A stretch of DNA of 10,415 nt from DASRSS01 sp035656335 (GTDB lineage Bacteria; Actinomycetota; Actinomycetes; Mycobacteriales; Jatrophihabitantaceae): NCBI GenBank assembly GCA_035656335.1, contig DASRSS010000196.1, forward strand, positions 1 to 10,415, given 5' to 3'. The notes under the pieces were generated by a model, which searched no databases, was not told the origin of the DNA, and saw nothing but the letters and a program-made list of their open reading frames with translations. How positions within the stretch are numbered: position 1 is the stretch's first letter; every line of letters starts with the position of its first letter. The translations under genes and the position numbers were made by a program. Of this stretch, positions 1 to 4,557 are shown one piece after another.

Positions 1-34
1 CAATTCCGGCGCGCCGTCGGCCGCCGTCCGAACG

Positions 35-123
35 CGGAGGGCGTGGGATTCGAACCCACGATGACGCTTCCGCGCCATAGCGGTTTTCAAGACCGCCGCA
101 CTAGGCCACTATGCGAGCCCTCC
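35..123 (-). tRNA. tRNA-Ser(UGA)
   Basis: On the minus strand the gene folds into a class II cloverleaf. The acceptor stem GGAGGGC (123-117) pairs with GCCCTCC (42-36). The T arm is GTGGG-TTCGAAT-CCCAC. The anticodon arm is GCGGT-CTTGAAA-ACCGC, with anticodon TGA at 89-87, which reads UCA-type serine codons. The long variable arm (stem TGGCGC/GCGTCA around a GGAA loop) is the serine/leucine hallmark, and discriminator G at 35 fits serine. CCA is not encoded, so it must be added after transcription. The gene looks intact. Its 3' end points out of the left edge of the window, so an element integrated at the tRNA 3' end would lie outside, not between this gene and the HNH gene. Confidence 0.96.
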
Positions 124-133
124 AGATGCTGCG

Positions 134-139
134 AAGGTA
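134..139 (-). promoter_or_regulatory. Candidate -10 box for tRNA-Ser
   Basis: TACCTT on the minus strand lies 10 nt upstream of the mature tRNA 5' end and fits the actinobacterial TANNNT -10 consensus. No convincing -35 is seen at 16-18 bp. The rest of 124-237 holds no gene that I can support; it is the gap between the HNH stop codon and the tRNA. Confidence 0.35.
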
Positions 140-237
140 CCGACTTTGCAAACATCGGCTCGCATCCTTTCACGGCTCGCGCCGCGGGGTTTGCCGTCGA
201 CGGCTACGGAGGACGAACAGCGCAACCTCCCTGCGCG

Positions 238-795
238 CTACTGCCGCGTGGCTCCGCGCCGTTTCTCTGCTGGCCGTCGGCGGATCACGGTGCCGGGTTG
301 GCCGGGTGGGTAGTACGCGGCGCGGCGTTTGGCGAGTCCGCGCAGTTGCCAGTTGAACGGGATCGTCGCTCGCTTCTCGCGGTTGTGCCGCTTGCAGAGA
401 ATCTGGCCGTTGCTGATGTGCGTCCAGCCCCCGCGGCTCCATGGGTGGACGTGGTCGGCCTCGAGGAGCTCGGTTGCTGTGCACCGACCAAAAGGCCAGC
501 CGTGATGCTCACAACGGCCACCCGCACGGCGAAGCAGTTCGGCCTTGTCTGCGCGGTCGAAGCGTCGCACCGGATCGCGCCCAGTCGACGGATGTGCGAC
601 CGCGTGGACCAGCTGAGTTCCCGCGAGTAGGAGTAATACAGCCGCGGCGACCATGGTCCAAGGGCTGGCTGTTACTGCGCTCCAAAGGCCGCTCCACACG
701 GAGTGGACGATCGTCCCGACGTCGACGCTCGGTGCGGCCGGATGTGTCGGCGTCGGCGACGGCTGGAGCGCAACAGCAGAAGGCGACCTGGACAT
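238..795 (-). CDS. Membrane-anchored HNH endonuclease-like protein
   Basis: A 185-residue protein. Residues 1-46 are a Pro/Ser/Ala-rich tail ending in a weakly hydrophobic stretch. Residues about 47-66 form one strong transmembrane segment (AAAVLLLLAG core). Arg-rich residues follow from 73, then an HNH domain at about 90-145. That domain has Cys95, Cys105, the Asp114-His115 pair, His117, Asn129, then Cys134, His137 and Asn138. The cysteines and His137 fit a structural zinc site and Asp/His-Asn-His fits the beta-beta-alpha-metal nuclease core. The C-terminus is basic (RRR, EKRR). By the positive-inside rule the nuclease domain should face the cytoplasm. HNH domains cut or nick nucleic acid; the target here is unknown. 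ATG at 795 is chosen because TAAAGT lies 6 nt upstream, which fits a leaderless start; no Shine-Dalgarno is present. Its DNA looks less GC-rich than the right half of the window. Restriction, homing or DNA-uptake roles are possible but nothing in the context picks one. Confidence 0.85.
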   Translation of the reverse strand: MSRSPSAVALQPSPTPTHPAAPSVDVGTIVHSVWSGLWSAVTASPWTMVAAAVLLLLAGTQLVHAVAHPSTGRDPVRRFDRADKAELLRRAGGRCEHHGWPFGRCTATELLEADHVHPWSRGGWTHISNGQILCKRHNREKRATIPFNWQLRGLAKRRAAYYPPGQPGTVIRRRPAEKRRGATRQ

Positions 796-807
796 GGGCG
801 GACTTTA
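796..807 (-). promoter_or_regulatory. -10 box and leaderless start of the HNH gene
   Basis: Reading the minus strand, TAAAGT (807-802) is followed by six bases and then the ATG at 795. Transcription would begin at or next to the start codon, giving a leaderless mRNA. There is no purine-rich ribosome binding site in the preceding 20 nt. No good -35 is visible. Confidence 0.4.
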
Positions 808-816
808 TCCAGATTT

Positions 817-887
817 CACCTCTGGCGGGAGGGCCAGTTGCGCCACACTGCAGAGGTGGACGGCACCGCAGACGCGCTTACCTCTGC
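817..887. repeat. Three copies of CACCTCTG in alternating orientation
   Basis: CACCTCTG at 817-824, its exact reverse complement CAGAGGTG at 851-858, and ACCTCTGC at 880-887 lie in the 233-nt gap (796-1028) between the HNH gene and the DUF336 gene. The first two form an 8-bp inverted repeat around 26 nt; the second and third form a 7-bp one. The array lies just upstream of the HNH promoter and could bind a regulator, but the units are short. The rest of the gap shows only a possible gene remnant at 901-998. Confidence 0.35.
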
Positions 888-900
888 CGCGGGCGAGCAC

Positions 901-998
901 GCAGGCTCATCCTTGCGGCAGAAGTCGATCTTGTGCCGACGAGCGACCTGAAGCCTGACGTCGCGGTTCGCGCGATCGCCGATCTCGTACGGCTCTGA
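901..998 (+). pseudogene. Possible 3' remnant of an unrecognised gene
   Basis: One plus-strand frame from about 901 to a TGA at 996-998 reads like ordinary protein (about 32 residues ending IADLVRL), rich in Leu, Val, Ala and Asp with few Arg/Pro runs. The same frame upstream is Arg-rich nonsense typical of antisense GC-rich DNA. No usable start codon or ribosome site precedes it, so it could be the decayed tail of a lost gene. I do not recognise the family and chance is a real alternative. Confidence 0.15.
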
Positions 999-1028
999 AT
1001 GCGCGCGCTCAGGGGCTTGCAGACGCAG

Positions 1029-1448
1029 CTAGGCCGACATCTCGGCGCTGATTGAATCCAGCCCTGCGTCAGCACACTCGTCGTCCAGTGCAGGACTCCC
1101 GCCGCTGACAGCGAGCGCTCCGACGATCTCCTCCCCGTGCCGGATCAGCCGGGTACCGGCACCTGCCACGATCGGCGCGCCCGCGACCTGGTCCATCTGG
1201 GCGAACAAGGCGGGCCAGGCCTGCTGAAGGCTCGCGAGCTCAGCACCCTCACGATGGAACAGCGCGACGCTCGAGGCCTTGGCGGGAGCGATACGTGCCG
1301 CCAGCGGCGGAGCGCCATCCATGCGATCGAGCACCTTCAGGTGTCCCCCGCCATCAACGACTGCGACTGCAACCCGAGCTCCGAGTTCGGCGGCATGCTC
1401 GCGCGCCCTGATGCTGATCGCGCGCGCCTCGTCCAGTGTCAGCGTCAT
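1029..1448 (-). CDS. GlcG/HbpS family (DUF336) protein
   Basis: A 139-residue cytoplasmic protein without signal peptide. It matches the GlcG/HbpS family over its whole length: N-terminal helix MTLTLDEARAIS, strand VAVAVVDGGGHLKVLDRMDGA (residues about 26-46), the AxxxAPAKASSVALF helix, and the closing segment VAGAPIVAGAGTRLIRHGEEIVGALAVSGGSP. The family includes haem-binding and redox-sensing HbpS of Streptomyces and GlcG of glycolate operons; most members have no proven reaction. The ATG at 1448 is preferred over the one 45 nt upstream because TGGAG ends 6 nt before it and alignment starts there; the longer form would also run through the operator side. It diverges from a MarR gene, so it is probably that regulator's target. 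Confidence 0.85.
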   Translation of the reverse strand: MTLTLDEARAISIRAREHAAELGARVAVAVVDGGGHLKVLDRMDGAPPLAARIAPAKASSVALFHREGAELASLQQAWPALFAQMDQVAGAPIVAGAGTRLIRHGEEIVGALAVSGGSPALDDECADAGLDSISAEMSA

Positions 1449-1477
1449 CGTCCACTCCAATTCCTTGGGCCAGCCAA

Positions 1478-1523
1478 CCTTGGTCCGCCCCACGATATCG
1501 GATAATCGTGGGACGGACCAAGG
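1478..1523. promoter_or_regulatory. Large palindromic operator between DUF336 gene and marR
   Basis: Arms of 19 nt (1478-1496 and 1505-1523) are reverse complements with a single mismatch (C1489 against A1513), around the spacer ATCGGATA. The arm begins CCTTGGTCCG. It lies between the two divergent starts. On the minus strand it contains TTGGTC (1521-1516) and TATCGT (1497-1492), 18 bp apart, a reasonable promoter for the DUF336 gene. The plus strand carries the mirror TTGGTC at 1480-1485. A dimeric MarR protein bound here would block both promoters, so autoregulation plus control of the neighbour is expected. Confidence 0.75.
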
Positions 1524-1530
1524 ATTCGAC

Positions 1531-1545
1531 TACGCTACGGGCGTG
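1531..1545 (+). promoter_or_regulatory. -10 box and leaderless GTG start of marR
   Basis: TACGCT (1531-1536), then six bases, then GTG (1543). No Shine-Dalgarno precedes the GTG. An alternative -10 is GATAAT at 1501-1506, inside the operator spacer; that would leave a leader of about 30 nt, again without a ribosome site. Confidence 0.4.
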
Positions 1546-1974
1546 GAAATCGAGGACGCGCCCACCCGCCTCCGCAGCAAGCCGAGTTGGCTGCTCAGCA
1601 AGGTCGCAGGTCGCGCCCACCGGCTTCTCGCAGACGCAATGGTCGCGGTGGACGGTCGGGCATACCACTTCGCGATCCTTGCCGCCGTGGACGAGTTCGG
1701 GCCGGAAAGCCAGGCGCGGATCGGTCACCGCTGCGGAATCGATCAGAGCGACATGAACGCCATGCTCAACGAACTGATCGCGCAAGGCCACGTGCGCCGC
1801 ACGCCTGACCCGAGCGATCGGCGCCGTAACCTGATCAGCCTGACCGCTCGAGGCAAGCGACGCCTGGCCGAACTCGAGGCGGCACTGTCCACCGTCCAGG
1901 ACGATCTCCTCGCCGTGCTGCCAGCCGCCGAGCGCAAGCACCTCGCAACGCTGCTGACCCGCCTTCTCGGCTGA
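1543..1974 (+). CDS. MarR family transcriptional regulator
   Basis: A 143-residue winged-helix regulator. The DNA-binding part covers about residues 45-104: helix-turn-helix ESQARIGHRCGIDQSDMNAM and the wing DPSDRRRNLISLTARG with its Asp-Arg-Arg, the classical MarR wing signature. N- and C-terminal helices (15-40, 105-143) would make the dimer interface. There is one cysteine (Cys64), at the recognition helix, so a thiol-based redox response is conceivable. The reading frame is open further upstream, but GTG at 1543 is chosen because longer versions would translate through the palindromic operator and would lack the family's normal N-terminus. It most likely represses itself and the divergent DUF336 gene. 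The gene stops 1 nt before the convergent SDR gene's stop. Confidence 0.9.
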   Translation: MEIEDAPTRLRSKPSWLLSKVAGRAHRLLADAMVAVDGRAYHFAILAAVDEFGPESQARIGHRCGIDQSDMNAMLNELIAQGHVRRTPDPSDRRRNLISLTARGKRRLAELEAALSTVQDDLLAVLPAAERKHLATLLTRLLG

Positions 1975-1982
1975 GTCAGCCG
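1968..1982. terminator. Palindrome spanning both stop codons of a convergent pair
   Basis: CGGCTGA-G-TCAGCCG is a perfect 15-bp palindrome. It contains the marR stop TGA (1972-1974) and the SDR stop TGA (1978-1976 on the minus strand). As RNA from either strand it would fold into a 6-bp GC-rich stem with a 3-nt loop. No T-run follows on either side, so it may be a weak bidirectional terminator or merely a compact junction. Confidence 0.4.
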
Positions 1983-2887
1983 TTGTCGCGGAAGTAGAAG
2001 CCGTCCTCGAGGTCGTCGAGCAGGCCCGGGTGGGTGGGCTCCCAGTCGAGCAGTTCACGTGTCCACGCGGACGACGACGGGTTGTCCATCCCGGCGAAGT
2101 GAGCGAGGAACTTGAGGTACTGCGCGGCCTCGTCGGGCGTGATCGAGCGCGCAGGCAGGTCCAGCCCGCGGCCGATGGCCTCGGCGAGGCGGCGGAACTC
2201 GATGCCCTCGTCGGCCACCGCGTGCAGGCGTGTGCCGGCCGGCGCGGACTCGAGCGCGAGCCGGTACAGCCGGGCGGCGTCGAGCGTATGCACGGCGGGC
2301 CAGCGGTTGGCGCCGTCGCCCAGATAGGCGGCGAACCCGTTCTCGCGCGCGAAGCCGATCAACGACGGCGCGAAGCCGTGGTGGTCCAGCGGGCTGTGCG
2401 TGATCGCGGGCAGCCGCACGACCGAGGACCGCACGCCCTTGTCGGCCAGGTCCACGATCAGGTTCTCGGTGTCGATGCGGTAGCCGCTCGGCAACCAGTC
2501 CTGCTCGGTGCCGGTCCGTCCGAGCTGGGCGAGCCCGAGCAGCCCGGTGCCGGACGTGCCCACCAGCGGCTTGTCGGTGCCGACCATGACGTCCGCGATC
2601 GCGCGCACCGCGGTGAGGTCGGTCTCCGCGGCGCCGGCGAGGTCACCGACCTGCATGGCGTCGTGGCGGAACGCCAGGTGGACGACGCCGTCGGCGTCCT
2701 GGGCAGCGGAGCGCAGCACGTCCAGGTCGTCCAGCGTGCCCCGGACGGAGTCGGCGCCCCACTCCGCGAGGCGGGCGGCGGACTCGTCCGAGCGGGCCAG
2801 GCCGACGACCGAGTGACCGTGCTGGAGCAGCTCGGGGACCAGCGCCGAGCCGACGTGTCCGGACGCTCCCGTGATGAATACGCGCAT
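1976..2887 (-). CDS. Atypical SDR-family NAD(P)-dependent oxidoreductase
   Basis: A 303-residue protein with an N-terminal Rossmann fold: TGASGHVG at residues 6-13 gives the G7-G10-G13 motif, followed by LARSDES, whose Arg after the second strand suggests NADP(H). The body resembles atypical SDR subgroup proteins annotated as NAD-dependent epimerases: VVHLAFRHD, then RLPAITHSPLDHHGF, then GDGANRWPAVHTLDAARLYRLALES. The usual YxxxK catalytic motif is absent; the corresponding place reads GYRIDTEN, so classical dehydrogenase chemistry is doubtful and the substrate is unknown. ATG at 2887 is chosen over one 39 nt upstream because AGGAAGGA ends 8 nt before it and the Rossmann strand then begins at residue 2. 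It diverges from a TetR gene with a shared operator region. Confidence 0.88.
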   Translation of the reverse strand: MRVFITGASGHVGSALVPELLQHGHSVVGLARSDESAARLAEWGADSVRGTLDDLDVLRSAAQDADGVVHLAFRHDAMQVGDLAGAAETDLTAVRAIADVMVGTDKPLVGTSGTGLLGLAQLGRTGTEQDWLPSGYRIDTENLIVDLADKGVRSSVVRLPAITHSPLDHHGFAPSLIGFARENGFAAYLGDGANRWPAVHTLDAARLYRLALESAPAGTRLHAVADEGIEFRRLAEAIGRGLDLPARSITPDEAAQYLKFLAHFAGMDNPSSSAWTRELLDWEPTHPGLLDDLEDGFYFRDNG

Positions 2888-2904
2888 GTTCGCGGTCCTT
2901 CCTG

Positions 2905-2925
2905 CGATGTCATTGAATGACATCA
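2905..2925. promoter_or_regulatory. TetR operator copy 1 (perfect palindrome)
   Basis: The core 2906-2924 is a perfect 19-bp palindrome, GATGTCATT-G-AATGACATC. It covers the expected transcription start of the SDR gene and lies just upstream of its Shine-Dalgarno. Length and symmetry are typical for a TetR dimer site. Confidence 0.75.
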
Positions 2926-2926
2926 C

Positions 2927-2956
2927 ACGTTAGCACGTGATGTCACTGCGTGTCAT
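2927..2956 (-). promoter_or_regulatory. Promoter of the SDR gene
   Basis: On the minus strand a -35-like ATGACA (2956-2951) and a -10-like TAACGT (2932-2927) are 18 bp apart. The start would fall near 2920, inside operator copy 1, while operator copy 2 overlaps the -35. Repressor binding should therefore block the promoter. Confidence 0.5.
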
Positions 2957-2958
2957 CA
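2938..2958. promoter_or_regulatory. TetR operator copy 2 (imperfect)
   Basis: This 21-mer matches copy 1 at 16 of 21 positions and has the same TGTCA-type half sites, with the right half degraded. The centres (2915 and 2948) are 33 bp apart, about three helical turns, so two dimers would sit on the same DNA face. It lies immediately upstream of the tetR -10 box, which suggests autoregulation. Confidence 0.6.
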
Positions 2959-2959
2959 C

Positions 2960-2975
2960 TAGGATCGGGGCCATG
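2960..2975 (+). promoter_or_regulatory. -10 box and leaderless ATG of tetR
   Basis: TAGGAT (2960-2965), seven bases, then ATG (2973). The GGGG just before the ATG is too close to be a normal Shine-Dalgarno. Confidence 0.4.
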
Positions 2976-3542
2976 GGGCGTTGGGAACCGGACGCGGCCG
3001 GACGGCTGCGCGAAGCGGCGATGGCGCTCTACACCGAGCAGGGTTTCGAGCGCACGACGGTCGCGGAGATCGCCGACCGGGCGGGCGTGACCGCGCGGAC
3101 CTTCTTCCGGCACTACGCCGACAAGCGCGAGGTGCTGTTCGCGGGCTCGGAGGAGCTGAGCCGGCACATGCTCGACGCACTCGCCGCCGCGCCGCCGTCC
3201 GCGACGCCGCTCGAGGCGGTTCGGGCGGCCCTGCTGGCGGTCGCGGAACTGTTCGACGGGCGTCGTGACTTCTCCCGGCGCCGCCAGGCGGTGATCGCCG
3301 CGACGCCCGAGTTGCGCGAGCGGGAGCTGCACAAGTTCGCCTCCCTCGCGACCGCGTTCGACGAGGCGCTGCGCGAGCGCGGGGTCGCGCCGGTCGTCGC
3401 CACGCTGGCGGCCGAGACCGGCGTTGCCGTGTTCCGGGTCGCCTTCGAACGCTGGGTGACCGAGCCGGACGAGCCCGACCTGGCCGAACTCATGCGGGCC
3501 ACGCTGGCCGAACTGGCCGGACTCACCGCCTCCGCCGACTGA
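2973..3542 (+). CDS. TetR/AcrR family transcriptional regulator
   Basis: A 189-residue all-helical repressor. The N-terminal DNA-binding domain (about 7-54) has the family pattern LREAAMALYTEQGFERTTVAEIADRAG, then TARTFFRHYADKREVL, with the recognition helix at about 39-47. The C-terminal ligand and dimer domain (about 60-189) is Ala/Glu/Arg-rich and not diagnostic for an inducer. ATG at 2973 is chosen over the one at 2937 because the longer version would translate through operator copy 2. The start sits 7 nt after a TANNNT box. It is divergent from the SDR gene and both carry the same palindrome upstream, so it very likely represses both. A small substrate or product of the SDR may be its inducer (inference). 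Confidence 0.92.
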   Translation: MGRWEPDAAGRLREAAMALYTEQGFERTTVAEIADRAGVTARTFFRHYADKREVLFAGSEELSRHMLDALAAAPPSATPLEAVRAALLAVAELFDGRRDFSRRRQAVIAATPELRERELHKFASLATAFDEALRERGVAPVVATLAAETGVAVFRVAFERWVTEPDEPDLAELMRATLAELAGLTASAD

Positions 3543-3575
3543 ACCCCCGCACCCCCCGACAACACGGCCCGACGG

Positions 3576-3602
3576 TTCGGCATTCGCTGTGCGTTTGCCG
3601 AA
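3576..3602 (+). terminator. Weak hairpin downstream of tetR
   Basis: TTCGGCA (3576-3582) pairs exactly with TGCCGAA (3596-3602) around 13 nt, 33 nt after the tetR stop codon. There is no T-run. It may end the tetR transcript, but the loop is large and the stem short. Confidence 0.3.
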
Positions 3603-3621
3603 GGCAGCGCGAGATCACGAC

Positions 3622-3647
3622 CAACTACGCATACTTTGTAGTAGTTG
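3622..3647. promoter_or_regulatory. Inverted repeat upstream of the DUF347 gene
   Basis: CAACTAC (3622-3628) and GTAGTTG (3641-3647) are exact reverse complements around 12 nt; TAC-TTT-GTA (3632-3640) is nested inside. The stretch is clearly more AT-rich than its surroundings and includes a possible -10 TACTTT (3632-3637), giving a leader of about 60 nt. It looks like a repressor site over a promoter. Which regulator binds is unknown; the sequence differs from the TetR operator at 2905-2958. Confidence 0.45.
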
Positions 3648-3705
3648 ATGTTCGAGCGGTTCCTCCGCGTCCGACAGATCCCTGCCAACCCGAAGGGCCC
3701 GCCCC

Positions 3706-4557
3706 GTGACTCGTCCTGCTACCGCGCCGCGGCCGTTGTACTCGCGATCCATCGACCGGCTGGTCGGCTCGGCGGGCGTCGAACCGCGCGGGGTCAAGGT
3801 GCCGCTGCAGATCACCGCGCTGTTCTGGATCACCAAGCTGGTCAGCACGGCGATGGGCGAGTCGCTCGCCGACTGGCTCGACGGCAGCGCCAACATCGTG
3901 CTGGCCGGGCTGGGCGGGCTCGTGGCATTGCTCGCCTTCGTCGTCGCGCTGCGCCTGCAGTTCCGCGCGGTGCGTTACGTGACCGCGGTGTACTGGTTCG
4001 CGGTGGCCATGGTCGCGACGTTCGGCACCATGGCCGCCGACGCGCTGCACCAGTTCCTCGCCGCGCCGTACTGGCTGACGACCGCGTTCTACGCCGCGGT
4101 CCTCGCGCTCGTGTTCTGGCGCTGGTGGGCGAACGAGCGCACCCTGTCGATCCACAACATCGATACCCGTCGGCGGGAGAAGTTCTACTGGGGCGCCGTG
4201 ATGGCCACCTTCGCGCTCGGGACGGCGGCCGGCGACTGGACGGGCGACAGCCTGCAGCTGCACTACTTGCCGTCCGGGATCCTCTTCGCGTGCATCATCG
4301 CGGTGCCCGCGGTCGCGTACTACCTCGGCATGAACGCGGTCGTGACGTTCTGGTTCGCGTACGTCCTCACCCGTCCGCTCGGCGCCTCGTTCGCCGACTA
4401 CATGGATTACCCGAAGGCGCGGGCCGGCCTTGGGTTGCCGCACGTGCTCGTGTGGGGATCGCTCGCCGCTGCCATGATCATCTTGACGGCTCTGCTGGCG
4501 GTGTCCGAGCGCCGGAGCCGCGACCGATCCGCCGGATCGTCTTACGCGTACGCGTAG
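3706..4557 (+). CDS. Polytopic membrane protein with four DUF347 repeats (COG4705-like)
   Basis: A 283-residue membrane protein from a GTG start; AAGGG lies 8 nt upstream. It has a short cytoplasmic-looking N-terminus, about eight hydrophobic segments, and a basic tail (SERRSRDRSAG). The internal repeat is plain: four 17-residue units at 40-56, 96-112, 161-177 and 215-231 align with invariant Trp at unit position 2, Gly at 12 and Asp at 17, for example FWITKLVSTAMGESLAD and YWGAVMATFALGTAAGD. This is the DUF347 pattern, where each repeat contributes two membrane segments and a conserved Trp. Members are uncharacterised; four buried Asp residues in fourfold pseudo-symmetry suggest a cation pathway or transporter, but that is inference. 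Its last 16 nt overlap the end of the convergent monooxygenase gene. Confidence 0.85.
   Translation: MTRPATAPRPLYSRSIDRLVGSAGVEPRGVKVPLQITALFWITKLVSTAMGESLADWLDGSANIVLAGLGGLVALLAFVVALRLQFRAVRYVTAVYWFAVAMVATFGTMAADALHQFLAAPYWLTTAFYAAVLALVFWRWWANERTLSIHNIDTRRREKFYWGAVMATFALGTAAGDWTGDSLQLHYLPSGILFACIIAVPAVAYYLGMNAVVTFWFAYVLTRPLGASFADYMDYPKARAGLGLPHVLVWGSLAAAMIILTALLAVSERRSRDRSAGSSYAYA

Noticed and set aside
124..1540. Genomic island integrated at the tRNA-Ser gene
   Set aside because: The tRNA 3' end faces position 1, so an integrase using the usual 3'-end target would insert on the left side. No integrase and no second copy of the tRNA 3' end are seen in this block. Lower GC alone is not enough.
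2030..2920. 296-codon plus-strand open frame
   Set aside because: It is antisense to the SDR gene and full of RGR/VGA repeats typical of a shadow frame.
2885..2926. Longer start for the SDR gene at 2926
   Set aside because: It would translate through operator copy 1 and put the Shine-Dalgarno inside the gene; the ATG at 2887 has AGGAAGGA 8 nt upstream and starts the Rossmann strand directly.
4543..4556. Alternating CG/TA tract as Z-DNA or a restriction hotspot
   Set aside because: Only 14 bp long and fully explained by the overlapping coding ends; nothing else supports a structural role.
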